This document shows, in pieces, positions 1 to 7,287 of a stretch of DNA of 64,000 nucleotides. Source of the stretch: Myxococcales bacterium (GTDB lineage Bacteria; Myxococcota_A; Polyangia; Nannocystales; Nannocystaceae); the NCBI GenBank assembly GCA_020633315.1, contig JACKDV010000028.1, positions 1 through 64,000 on the forward strand, read 5' to 3'. The first letter of the stretch is position 1; every line of letters starts with the position of its first letter. The notes below the pieces were generated by a model that did not search any database, was not told the origin of the DNA, and worked only from the letters and a program-made list of their open reading frames with translations. A program made the position numbers and the translations under genes.

Positions 1-1
1 C

Positions 2-220
2 GGGCTGTACCCGTGGCCGACCACCGTGCCGAGAGGCAAGGCCATGGTCGCGCCGGGTCTGAGCAAGCTCGCCGGTCGGCTCCAAGATGCCAGGGCAACG
101 CTCGCCGGACTCCAGGCGTTCGCCGCCACCGTCGGTCCCCGAGAGCAGTCGGTGCTCGAGGACGCCGCGGCCGTGCTCACCCGCTGGGTTCGGATGCTCG
201 CCAAGGCCAACCGGGGATGA
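2..220 (+). CDS. 3' end of an unrecognised small protein (partial)
   Basis: This frame is open from the left edge of the window and stops at a TGA at 218-220. It encodes at least 73 residues, with a possible GTG start at base 26. The peptide is rich in Ala, Leu and Arg and looks helical (ARATLAGLQAFAATV is a representative stretch). I recognise no motif. It has coding-like composition, but it lies at the edge of the accessory region where several overlapping frames are open, so it may be spurious. Its upstream part would lie outside the window. Confidence 0.3.
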   Translation, partial: GLYPWPTTVPRGKAMVAPGLSKLAGRLQDARATLAGLQAFAATVGPREQSVLEDAAAVLTRWVRMLAKANRG

Positions 221-623
221 GCTTGAGCGGTACCCCTGGCCGGGGGGTCTCGGGAAGAGAGGGAGCGAGGGGCGAGCTCGCCGATCGGGATGCCGGCCGA
301 GGTGAGGACGCCAGCGGGCCAGGGCGCTGGTTCATGTCCGCCGTGCTCGGTAGGGAGCATGGGTCACCGCCGCCGCGGCGGTCGTGGTGCCTCGTGTGGC
401 GGAGCGTTGCGGCAGGGCGAGGCCGCGCGCGTCGTGGTGCTCGCTCATGGGTGCCATGTCCGTCCGTCCGTCGTGGGGGCTCGGCGGGGGTCGCTCCACC
501 ATGGAGCGTCCGTGCGTCATCGCGGGAGGATCCCCGCGGCCGGTTGGAGATCCACGAGGCCGAGGTGGTGTAGCTCGAGGACACGGAGGCCGATGGCGCG
601 GAGGTCACCGTGGTTGGGGGCGT

Positions 624-678
624 CGCTGGGATGTTGCTGGGGTGTCGGTGGGATGTCGCTGGGATGTCGCTGGGATGT
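624..678. repeat. five tandem 11-bp direct repeats
   Basis: The units are CGCTGGGATGT, TGCTGGGGTGT, CGGTGGGATGT, CGCTGGGATGT and CGCTGGGATGT, with a degenerate sixth unit after them. The 11-bp period is about one helical turn, so any protein bound to each unit would sit on one face of the DNA. No gene overlaps convincingly. Confidence 0.75.
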
Positions 679-851
679 TCCCTGGTGTGGTTTTCTGGGC
701 ACGGTTTGATACCTCCGGTGCCGTGTCGTCCCGTGAGCCACGACCACGATCCGTGCGGAACCGTTGACGACCGCCTCGGGCGGTCCCCTTGTGGTGGACG
801 ACGACGGCGGCTCGCGGTGTGGTCGAACGTCTACCGGCTGGGGCCTCGAGC

Positions 852-1069
852 TCGAGGTGGTGGTCGACCCCGGCGAGCTCCGCGGCCTCCCGGCCTCCCG
901 GTCGTTCGTGCTCGGAGGGTTCGTCTCTCGCCCCAGGGCGCACCACGAGGCGCCGAGCGAGGCGCGAGGGGATGGGGGGCCCGAGGGGAGCGAGACGACG
1001 GGAACGGCCACGGGGGCGGACGGTGGCGCGTCACGAGGGCGAGGGGATCGAGGTGGTGGTCGACCCCGG
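852..1069. repeat. 22-bp direct repeat, two copies
   Basis: Identical 22-bp copies lie at 852-873 and 1048-1069, each beginning TCGAGGTGGTGG and ending CGACCCCGG. They are 174 bp apart in the non-coding stretch before the 402-residue gene. Their role is unknown; they could be duplicated operator sites or remnants of a duplicated segment. Confidence 0.6.
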
Positions 1070-1198
1070 TGGGCTGGGTCGATCGGCGGGGGCTCAGCTC
1101 GCCGAGTGTCTCCCGGGCGGCTCCCAACGGCTGATCCCGTGTCGCTCCGTGAGCTTCGATGATGGGTCGTACCGTGCGAGCATAGGCCGAGAGAGACG

Positions 1199-2407
1199 AT
1201 GACTGAACCTCCCGCCCAAGCCCCACAACGCCGGTCGTCCCTCGTCGCCAGGGAAGATCGCGATCGTACCCTTGCCGCCTTCCGCATTCTGATGACGAAG
1301 CGGGCGGAGAGCTCCTATCTGAGCTCCGCAGAACGAGCCGAGGAGGGCATCCCGACGGATGCCCCGGAGCGGATCCCCGTCACGGGAGTCCCACCGGGTC
1401 ACGTGATGGCGATGCGGTGGTGCACCATGCTCGATGCGATGCACGAGATCGGGCGGGTCGTGTACGGCACGGCGTGGATCTCGTCGATGTTCGACGACAA
1501 GCCGCACTTCCCATACTCCCGGCGACACATCGGGTTCGTGTTCCGGGCAGTAGCTTTGTCCGAGAATGGCGAGCCTGGCGAGGATCTCCTCGGGGCCCCG
1601 GACAACGGGAGCGACGCGATCGACTCCAGTACCGCCCAGGAAGAGGAAGGGGAAGGGGAAGACATCTCTGGGATCGAGGACTCCGAGTGTTCCCGTCGTC
1701 TCCTTGAGCTGACCGGGTGCGGGGAAGATGCCATCGAGCACGGGACCGACGACGGACCTCATGACCCGCCCCTGGTGACCATGTCATCTCCCGTCCGCGA
1801 TTCCTCGTGGGACAAGGCACTCGGCGCCTATGTGATCCTATTCGAGGCGTTGGCCGAGGGGCTGGTCCTCGCTGTGGCCGAGAGCATCACCAGTGTCCGT
1901 GTTCCCGATCTCGATGGTCAAGCGCGGGGTTCGGTCGGCCCTCGAGCACGGGTGCCGATCGACGCAGTCGAATGGCGTCGTGATGGAGTGATCTTTGCCG
2001 AGGGGTTGACGCGGGCATGGTGGAGCATCCGCCATGGGAATCTACCGCGTGAGCCTCCATGGGTGGTGTTGGTCGACAGGGAGACAGTCGCCACGTTCCT
2101 CGACGGCATCCGAGGTGAGCTCACCGAAGACGCAACGACCGAAGAGGTTCGTCGCGGCCGAAAGCGCGACATATCGCTCGATTTGGTTCGCGATGCCATC
2201 CTCCAACGATGGCATGACGGGGAGCTGGGACCGAAGAAGGCGGATGTTACCCGGGAGATCCAGCAAGTGTTTGACGTGCCGCGAGGCACGGCAGACCAGT
2301 GGCGCCGGGACTTGGGCATTCGCAAGGGCGGGGAGCACGAGAACCGTGCGTGCGACACCGAGAATGGAGTCCCCCCGATCTCGGTGTCCCCAGATTCGAG
2401 CTCATAG
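1199..2407 (+). CDS. accessory-region protein with C-terminal HTH-like segment
   Basis: The protein has 402 residues and no signal peptide or membrane segment. The middle is acidic, with a run of Glu and Gly near residues 140-155. The last 80 residues contain basic helices followed by a segment around DVPRGTADQWRRDLGIRK that resembles a helix-turn-helix, with the preceding helix in LVRDAILQRWHDGELG. I do not recognise the N-terminal 300 residues. The ATG at 1199 follows a purine-rich GAGAGACG. Codon use is less strictly GC at third positions than in the chromosomal genes to the right, which fits a transferred gene. A DNA-binding role is an inference from the C-terminus only. Confidence 0.7.
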   Translation: MTEPPAQAPQRRSSLVAREDRDRTLAAFRILMTKRAESSYLSSAERAEEGIPTDAPERIPVTGVPPGHVMAMRWCTMLDAMHEIGRVVYGTAWISSMFDDKPHFPYSRRHIGFVFRAVALSENGEPGEDLLGAPDNGSDAIDSSTAQEEEGEGEDISGIEDSECSRRLLELTGCGEDAIEHGTDDGPHDPPLVTMSSPVRDSSWDKALGAYVILFEALAEGLVLAVAESITSVRVPDLDGQARGSVGPRARVPIDAVEWRRDGVIFAEGLTRAWWSIRHGNLPREPPWVVLVDRETVATFLDGIRGELTEDATTEEVRRGRKRDISLDLVRDAILQRWHDGELGPKKADVTREIQQVFDVPRGTADQWRRDLGIRKGGEHENRACDTENGVPPISVSPDSSS

Positions 2408-2431
2408 GTTGGGTTCCTGGACCCGATGGAA

Positions 2432-2470
2432 GACCGAGAATCGCTGAGGGTTTTCTCGGATCTCTCGGTC
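2432..2470. promoter_or_regulatory. inverted repeat between genes
   Basis: GACCGAGA at 2432-2439 is matched by TCTCGGTC at 2463-2470, with a second inner copy of TTCTCGG at 2453-2459. It sits in the 159-bp gap before the excisionase-like gene. It could be an operator for that HTH protein or a weak terminator for the upstream gene; a TTTT occurs inside the loop rather than after the stem. Confidence 0.35.
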
Positions 2471-2566
2471 ACGACAGGCCGCACGTTTCCGGCGTAGACC
2501 GAACCTTGCCAGCAATGATCGTACCCGAGCGTAGGGCCCGGGGTGAGCCCGCTGGCGAGGTAGCAG

Positions 2567-2908
2567 ATGAACGACTCGAGCACGAAGCAACCAGAAAGCC
2601 GCACTCAGGCCTATCATCGGTCCCAGAGCCATCGAATCGTGAGCGGAAATGCCGCTCTGTCCACGGTCCGGCCGAGCTTCGGTGACTACCACCCCGACGA
2701 TCGCGTCAGCCGGCCCGTCGCCGCGCAGCTCTGCGGTCCGGTCTCCCCTCGGACCCTGGAGGACTGGGCTCGGGACGGCAAGGGACCACCATTTCAGAAG
2801 CTCGGCACGGGCCGCAGCGCCCGAGTCGTCTACCGCGTGGGCGACCTGCTCGACTGGTTAGACGCCCAGACGCGCGCCTCGACCACCACGGACCCCGAGG
2901 CGGCCTGA
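2567..2908 (+). CDS. excisionase/AlpA-like helix-turn-helix protein
   Basis: This 113-residue protein has a MerR-like winged helix of the excisionase/AlpA (HTH_17) type at residues 50-104. The sequence RTLEDWARDGKGPPF followed by VVYRVGDLLDWLDAQ is the typical layout, with a short wing and a closing helix rich in Leu, Asp and Trp. Such proteins act as recombination directionality factors or as regulators in prophages and integrative elements. The ATG follows a GAGG six bases upstream. It lies four bases before the next gene and ahead of the replication pair, which fits an early regulatory role in the element. The family call is solid; excisionase rather than regulator is not settled. Confidence 0.8.
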   Translation: MNDSSTKQPESRTQAYHRSQSHRIVSGNAALSTVRPSFGDYHPDDRVSRPVAAQLCGPVSPRTLEDWARDGKGPPFQKLGTGRSARVVYRVGDLLDWLDAQTRASTTTDPEAA

Positions 2909-2911
2909 CCG

Positions 2912-3424
2912 ATGGCCCCACACACGCCACGACCGGGGCGGCTTGGGCAGCCGCTCCCGGTCGATCTCGAGAGGCCGGGCCGGGGCTGCCACCCCGACGC
3001 GGCCGAGCCCACCAGCAACGCGGAGCGCCAGATGAGCACCACCACGATACCCCACCATCGTCCCTTCGGCATCCCCTGGAGTCGCTTCCGCGAGCGGCTG
3101 CGACTGGCCTACCGGTGCACCCGCGAGGCGCTCCGAGAGCCCTACCTGCTCGAGCAGCGGGTACGGTGGCGAACGCTCGAGGACCGAGGCGCCGAGAGCC
3201 ATCGCCGAGCCGCTCCGTGGCCCACCACCTCGAGCTCCCACAGCAAGCCCAGGGAGCACGAGGCCCGTCGGTGGGCGTTGTCCCTCGTGGTCGAGTGTGG
3301 CCCGCTCCATCGGAGCACCGGTCTTGTCCTCGCCCGAGTGACCGCGTGGGGACGATGGGCTCCGCGTCGTGCCCGGGTCGAGCTCGAGGGCGTCTTTGCC
3401 CACGTGCGCACCGCTCGGAGGTAG
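2912..3424 (+). CDS. unrecognised basic protein of the replication region
   Basis: Up to 170 residues, beginning three bases after the previous stop and ending just before the O-like gene, so it is probably co-transcribed with both. It is Arg-rich and has no recognisable motif. An internal ATG at 3032 has a better upstream GGAG and would give 130 residues starting MSTTTIPHHRPFG; this is a credible alternative start. The central half contains helix-prone segments rich in Arg and Leu such as RFRERLRLAYRCTREALRE. A role in replication or its control is inferred from position alone. Confidence 0.55.
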   Translation: MAPHTPRPGRLGQPLPVDLERPGRGCHPDAAEPTSNAERQMSTTTIPHHRPFGIPWSRFRERLRLAYRCTREALREPYLLEQRVRWRTLEDRGAESHRRAAPWPTTSSSHSKPREHEARRWALSLVVECGPLHRSTGLVLARVTAWGRWAPRRARVELEGVFAHVRTARR

Positions 3425-3428
3425 TCCG

Positions 3429-4385
3429 ATGCAGCTCCCCGCGGACCTCGTTCGCAACTGCAACCGCGTGATCGTGTTCAAGGTCGCGTCGGTCGTGTGG
3501 GGCACCGTGCCGATGCCAGCAGAGGGCGAGGAGGCTCGGTGCTGGCGCTCCAAGACGTGGATCGCCGAGACGGCCGGGGTCCGTGGGCAGGCCGTCAAGG
3601 AAGCCTCGGCGTGGCTCGTGGCCCATGGGTTCGCCCGGCGGCGGCGAGTCCACCCGGGGCACTCCGACTGGATCTTGCTGCGCCTCGGCGACGGGTACCC
3701 GAAGGGCGATGGCGGTACGAATGCGCGTACCCCTGCGGTACGGGCGAACGTACCCCCAGACGACGGCGGTACGGATGCGCGTACCCCTGCGGTACGGGCA
3801 GACCTACCCCAGCAGTACGACCACGACGACCGCAGCGGTACGCGTACGCGTACACAAGAAGGTGACAGAGGTGACTACAGGTTACAGGAGGTGACCGATC
3901 CCCCCATGCCCCCCAAGAGGGGCGGGGTCGTCACTCCCCCGACGTCACCCAAGCCCCGCAAGCGCAAGGCCCGGGGCTTCGATCCCGACCTGCTCGAGCG
4001 CCAGCAGCTCGAGCAGGTTCTCGCTGCCCTGCACGAGGCCCGGAGCGCCGCAGGGATGTCCGTCCCGGCCAAGCCCTACGCGGTGGGCCCGACCCATGCG
4101 GCGCCGTTCCTGAGACGGCTCAGGGAGCTCGTGGCCGACGGTGAGGAGGAGCCGGCCGCCTTGCTCGCCGCCATCGTGCGGGCAAAGGTGGCCGAGCACG
4201 CGCAGTCCGACGACGAGCGCAAGGCGTCGGGGCAGTACGCCAACGGCGAGACGATCTGCCGCCCCAAGTGGTGGCCCAACAATCTCGAGGCCGGGCGGGC
4301 GTGGCTCGACGGCAAGCGCCCACGGCCTCGCCAACAACGAAGCAAGTCGGGGGCGTACATCCCCCGCGGAACGGTTCCGCTATGA
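3429..4385 (+). CDS. lambda-O-like replication initiation protein
   Basis: The predicted 318-residue protein has a winged-helix DNA-binding N-terminus (about residues 8-88, including SKTWIAETAGVRGQAVKEAS and GFARRRRVHPGHSDW). A low-complexity linker follows (about 90-185), and then a C-terminal helical part. This order matches phage O proteins and RepA/DnaD-type initiators, which bind origin iterons and recruit the helicase loader. The linker is encoded by a cluster of GTAC-centred repeats (3695-3853), the same arrangement as the lambda origin inside gene O. The chosen ATG at 3429 has GGAGGT six bases upstream; an earlier in-frame start at 3369 would overlap the previous gene. Its last bases overlap the start of the DnaC-like gene as ATGA, showing translational coupling. 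The initiator role is inferred from architecture and neighbour, not from a strong family signature. Confidence 0.7.
   Translation: MQLPADLVRNCNRVIVFKVASVVWGTVPMPAEGEEARCWRSKTWIAETAGVRGQAVKEASAWLVAHGFARRRRVHPGHSDWILLRLGDGYPKGDGGTNARTPAVRANVPPDDGGTDARTPAVRADLPQQYDHDDRSGTRTRTQEGDRGDYRLQEVTDPPMPPKRGGVVTPPTSPKPRKRKARGFDPDLLERQQLEQVLAALHEARSAAGMSVPAKPYAVGPTHAAPFLRRLRELVADGEEEPAALLAAIVRAKVAEHAQSDDERKASGQYANGETICRPKWWPNNLEAGRAWLDGKRPRPRQQRSKSGAYIPRGTVPL
3695..3895. other. candidate replication origin: iteron cluster plus lower-GC segment
   Basis: Twelve GTAC tetramers occur between 3695 and 3853, mostly inside CGTACC or GGTACG hexamers. Spacings are mainly 11-12 or 19-23 bp, close to helical phasing. 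A 54-bp unit starting at 3711 is repeated from 3765. Each copy contains CGTACC, CCTGC, GGTACG in a row, which forms a small hairpin. Directly downstream, 3851-3895 is visibly less GC-rich and carries repeated GGTGAC words, which suits a DNA-unwinding element. The whole cluster lies within the O-like gene. Function is inferred by analogy with ori-lambda. Confidence 0.55.
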
Positions 4386-4978
4386 TCTCACTCTCCCCAC
4401 CTACCAAGCTGTGGGAGCGCGCCCACGGCAAGCTCGCGCCCACGCACGCGATGCAGGTTGCGCGCGGCTGGTTGGCCTCCGAGGCATGGGGACTGCTCAT
4501 GCTCGGCAACGTCGGGCGCGGCAAGTCCCAAGCCGCCGCGTGGCTCTACGTGTGGATGCGTCAGGAGGCGCTCCGGGAAGCCCAGGCGCCCGGCGTCTAC
4601 CGACGCGCCGGCGATGTGCTGTGGCTCCGAGCACCGCTCCTCGCTCGACTGGACTACCGCGAACGCGCCGACGTTCTGAGCCGCTGTGCTCGCGCGTACG
4701 GCCTCGTGGTGGACGAGCTCGGCGGCGAGGCGGACCAGCAAGGCGAGGCCCTGTCGGACATGCTCGAGGAGCGAGGCGACGCCGAGCGGCGCACCGTCAT
4801 CACGACGAACCTCGAGCGGGCCATGTTCGGTGATCGGTACGGCGATCGTCTCGCGGACCGCCTGCGTGCGGGCGGCCGGGACGAGCACGGCGGGGCCCGG
4901 TGGGTGGTCGAGATCGGAGGCGAGAGCCTGCGCGGCCTGTCGTCCGAGGAGATCGAGCGCCTCACGGCCGCCGAGTAG
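4382..4978 (+). CDS. DnaC/IstB-like helicase loader ATPase
   Basis: This 198-residue AAA+ protein has a Walker A GNVGRGKS (residues 42-49), a Walker B LVVDELGG (108-115) and a sensor-like TTN (141-143), in the order of DnaC/IstB/DnaI loaders. It lacks the N-terminal zinc or helicase-binding domain of longer family members and is shorter than E. coli DnaC. Loaders of this kind deliver the replicative helicase to an origin melted by an initiator such as lambda O. Its ATG overlaps the stop of the O-like gene (ATGA at 4382-4385), so the two are translationally coupled and form an O/P-like pair. An IstB transposition role is unlikely because no IstA-like transposase is near. Confidence 0.85.
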   Translation: MISLSPPTKLWERAHGKLAPTHAMQVARGWLASEAWGLLMLGNVGRGKSQAAAWLYVWMRQEALREAQAPGVYRRAGDVLWLRAPLLARLDYRERADVLSRCARAYGLVVDELGGEADQQGEALSDMLEERGDAERRTVITTNLERAMFGDRYGDRLADRLRAGGRDEHGGARWVVEIGGESLRGLSSEEIERLTAAE

Positions 4979-5037
4979 GACGCCGCTCACCCATACACGG
5001 CCCGGCCTCGAGCTGGGCTCGACGGGAGCCGTGCATC

Positions 5038-5406
5038 ATGAAGCACGACGCGAAGCCGGACGATCGCCTGCGCGCGATCGGTGGCGCCTTCGGTAGTACG
5101 CTGGCCGGTCACATCGTGATCTTGAACCTGCTCAAGCGCTGGCACTTGCTCACGAGCAAGACGACGCCCGAAGCGGTCGAGGCCGGATGGGATGAGACCT
5201 ACCCGCGGCTATGGGCTCGCCTGTCTCAGACCGCCCTCGGCCATGTCGTGCCGATGCAGGATGCCACCCGAGCGGAGCTCTACCAGATGGCCCGGAGCCT
5301 CGTGGCCGGGCTCGACAAGCTCGAGCCGCGGGCCGACTGGTATCCCGACGGGTGGGCGAGCATGGCCGCGATGATGCGGGAGGCGATGCGAGCGCGCCGC
5401 AAGTGA
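5038..5406 (+). CDS. small unrecognised protein downstream of the helicase loader
   Basis: The predicted protein has 122 residues, is mixed-charge and helical, and has no signal peptide. The ATG at 5038 is preceded by GGGAGCC, an acceptable ribosome site; an upstream in-frame start near 4900 would overlap the loader gene. It contains a hydrophobic helix around STLAGHIVILNLLKRWHLL and a Trp-rich segment DWYPDGWASM. I recognise no domain. It follows the replication pair by 59 bases in the same orientation and is probably part of that transcript. Confidence 0.55.
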   Translation: MKHDAKPDDRLRAIGGAFGSTLAGHIVILNLLKRWHLLTSKTTPEAVEAGWDETYPRLWARLSQTALGHVVPMQDATRAELYQMARSLVAGLDKLEPRADWYPDGWASMAAMMREAMRARRK

Positions 5407-5458
5407 CGTATGCGGTTCCGATGGTATCCATCGCGGTTACACGACGCACCACGAACGA

Positions 5459-5464
5459 TACGAT
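5459..5464 (+). promoter_or_regulatory. -10-like TACGAT before the FRG gene
   Basis: TACGAT ends seven bases before the GTG start at 5472, and no Shine-Dalgarno is present. This spacing would place transcription initiation at or next to the start codon. No clear -35 is seen. Confidence 0.45.
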
Positions 5465-5471
5465 TTAGCCC

Positions 5472-6455
5472 GTGACCACCGAGCGCATCGCTGAGCTATT
5501 CAAGTCCGTTCCCGTCGAGACAGCGGAAGCACTTCTGGACGAACTCGCGCCTCATCGAGGAAAACGCTGGGGGAGACTCAGCCATCACGACTGGCACTGG
5601 ATCTACCGAGGACAGGCGAACTCCGAGTGGGGGCTGACCCCATCTTCGATGCGGCCGGGAGTCTTGGGAGATTTTCTCACCCAGACTCGTACTTCCGCGC
5701 AACTCGATTGGCACATCAGCTCAGGCGAGCAGCAGAGAAACCTCGAGGAAGTCGCCGTCACTAGTTTCGCTACGGGTGTTGATCATCAAGGGCTCCCGGT
5801 GCCCGGCGACCACCAGCGGCTGAGAGACAAGTCGCTTTCACACTCGCGAAATGAGCCCGGCGAGTTCCCACAGGTGGAGCGCCTTGGAATGTACGCGCTT
5901 GCGCAACACCATGGCGTACCGACACGACTGCTGGACTGGTCTCATGATCCCCGGGTCGCCGCCTACTTTGCGGCAGTCGAGGTTGCGAGGCAGGGCCGCC
6001 AGGACAGGGAGGCACGGCCGAACTCGTTCTCGATCTGGGCGTTATCCCGAAGATGGGTCGATGAGGTCGCCGGCTCTTGGGACCCGTCCATTTCCATCGT
6101 GACGGCTCCACTGACGAGCAATCCCAACCTCCGTCGCCAGCGCGGACTGTTCACGCTCGTTCGGTACAAGGAAGCGCCTGATCCAGACCCCGTCGTCATC
6201 CCAACGATTGACGAGCTCATGGCGAAGCCACGAGTCATGCCGAAAGGATGCGATGAATCAAGGTGGGTCGCTCAGCACAGCATGCCGCCGTTGTGGAAGT
6301 ACACCGTCCCGGCGTCGCAAGCGGGCGTTCTGCTGCGATTCCTGGCGCTCGATGGCGTCTCAGGCTCGACCCTCTTTCACGGTCACGATGGTGTGGTGAG
6401 AGGCATGCGCGAGACTTGCCTACGCCAGGACGCGCCGCAGCGCAGCCGTCGGTAG
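5472..6455 (+). CDS. FRG-domain protein, candidate defence cargo
   Basis: This 327-residue cytosolic protein carries both hallmark parts of the FRG domain. WIYRGQANSEWGLTPS is at about residues 43-58, with the F/Y-R-G motif that names the family. AQHHGVPTRLLDWSHDP is at about 144-160, followed by an AAYFA helix. FRG-domain proteins are common in phage-defence islands and on mobile elements and are thought to act as toxins or effectors, although the biochemistry is not settled. The gene has visibly lower G+C and more A/T-ending codons than the genes on either side, which points to separate transfer. It is the last gene before the tRNA-Lys gene, at the end of the accessory region. The GTG start is chosen because it gives a full-length domain and lies just after a TACGAT element. 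Confidence 0.8.
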   Translation: MTTERIAELFKSVPVETAEALLDELAPHRGKRWGRLSHHDWHWIYRGQANSEWGLTPSSMRPGVLGDFLTQTRTSAQLDWHISSGEQQRNLEEVAVTSFATGVDHQGLPVPGDHQRLRDKSLSHSRNEPGEFPQVERLGMYALAQHHGVPTRLLDWSHDPRVAAYFAAVEVARQGRQDREARPNSFSIWALSRRWVDEVAGSWDPSISIVTAPLTSNPNLRRQRGLFTLVRYKEAPDPDPVVIPTIDELMAKPRVMPKGCDESRWVAQHSMPPLWKYTVPASQAGVLLRFLALDGVSGSTLFHGHDGVVRGMRETCLRQDAPQRSRR

Positions 6456-7020
6456 CTCGCGCACGGTCTCTGCGCCGCCCACCCTCATCGCGCCCGAGCA
6501 CCATCCCTCGATCCTCGATCCCCCAACCCCATGCGCCCCCACACAGCCAACCTCGCCCAGGCTGGCGCTCGTCCGGTGCGCATCCCTTGGCGACCATCGC
6601 CACATACGCCACCGATGCGAAGGCCCCTCCGGGGTGTGCAGGTAGGGGCCCCACCGAAGGGGGCACAGCGCATCCTCTCGGGGAAGGTGGCAGCCTCCGA
6701 ATTCTCCTCGCGTGCCATCGCCGATCCGAAGTGCGACCGGCGGAGGCCCAGGCACGAGGATCCCGGCAGGGCCACAACTCCAGGCGGCCAAGCCCAAGCC
6801 CACGACCGGTGCTGACGTCCGCCTCGCCGAGCTCGAGCACCGTGATCGCTCGCTGCGCATCACCGTCGACCACCCACCCTCGCGTCGCTTCCCTCCGCCC
6901 CGGAGCACCCGCACGTCGACCCCTCGACCACCCCGCCGAGCCCCACGCGCCTCGTGCGGACTTGTCCCCCACTTGTCCCCGGCCTTCCGAGCCCTCCGAT
7001 CGGCCCGCCTCCCGAAATCG
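6456..7020. other. gap between the FRG gene and tRNA-Lys, no supported gene
   Basis: I find no gene here. Open frames on both strands read as Arg/Pro/Ser-rich low-complexity shadows. CTTGTCCCC occurs twice in tandem near 6962-6981, and GGCCCCT/AGGGGCC form a short inverted repeat near 6622-6650. If the element uses the tRNA gene as its attachment site, its right junction should lie in or just right of this gap. Confidence 0.4.
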
Positions 7021-7053
7021 AAAACGGCCTCCTAGGGGTGCCTAGGAAGCCGT
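7021..7053 (-). terminator. intrinsic terminator of tRNA-Lys
   Basis: On the minus strand a 13-bp stem with one mismatch (arms at 7053-7041 and 7036-7024) and a four-base loop is followed by TTTT. It lies 10 bases beyond the 3' end of the tRNA and ends its transcript. Confidence 0.85.
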
Positions 7054-7062
7054 CTTCGTCAG

Positions 7063-7135
7063 TGAGCCCGGTAGGAATCGAACCTACAACCCGCGGATTA
7101 AGAGTCCGCTGCTCTGCCAATTGAGCTACGAGCCC
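7063..7135 (-). tRNA. tRNA-Lys (anticodon CTT)
   Basis: The minus strand folds into a full 73-nt cloverleaf. It has a 7-bp acceptor stem with two G-U pairs, a GCTC/GAGC D-arm, and an anticodon arm GCGGA-CTCTTAA-TCCGC giving anticodon CTT, which reads AAG. The T-arm is GTAGG-TTCGATT-CCTAC, followed by discriminator A. The CCA end is not encoded. Its 3' end faces the accessory region, the side on which tRNA-targeting integrases insert. Confidence 0.97.
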
Positions 7136-7147
7136 GTGAGGGCGGCT

Positions 7148-7175
7148 TTTATAGACGATCCTCCGCGGAGCACAA
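7148..7175 (-). promoter_or_regulatory. tRNA-Lys promoter
   Basis: On the minus strand a -35-like TTGTGC (7175-7170) is separated by 16 bp from a near-consensus -10 TATAAA (7153-7148). The -10 ends 12 bases before the mature 5' end of the tRNA. Confidence 0.7.
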
Positions 7176-7273
7176 CCCCTTCGATCGAGAGATTCCCCCG
7201 AGCCGTCTCACATCCCGCGCCGTCGGCGATCCCCGACCCATCCCTGCCCTCCCTCCCCCACGCCCGCGGCGTG

Positions 7274-7279
7274 TATTCT
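7274..7279 (+). promoter_or_regulatory. -10-like TATTCT before the hydrolase-like gene
   Basis: TATTCT ends eight bases before the GTG at 7288, and no ribosome site lies between. This spacing supports both the chosen start and a leaderless transcript. Confidence 0.5.
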
Positions 7280-7287
7280 CCTCAGCC

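Larger units (their letters stand above)
221..1198. other. long stretch with no supported gene, repeat-containing
   Basis: No frame here has convincing protein-like composition on either strand. The open frames are long only because stop codons are rare in GC-rich DNA. The stretch contains a run of 11-bp direct repeats (624-678) and a 22-bp direct repeat (852-873 and 1048-1069). A shorter similar pair, both beginning CCGTGTCG and ending CCGTGAGC, lies near 721 and 1139. This pattern suits a regulatory or replication/partition region of a mobile element better than a gene, but I cannot assign a role. Confidence 0.4.

Noticed and set aside
517..1287. 256-residue minus-strand open frame
   Set aside because: It is low-complexity Arg/Ser/Pro sequence containing the 11-bp repeats, with no protein-like pattern.
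6263..7045. 260-residue frame overlapping the FRG gene and tRNA-Lys
   Set aside because: It overlaps the FRG domain in another frame and reads as Pro/Ala/Arg-rich noise.
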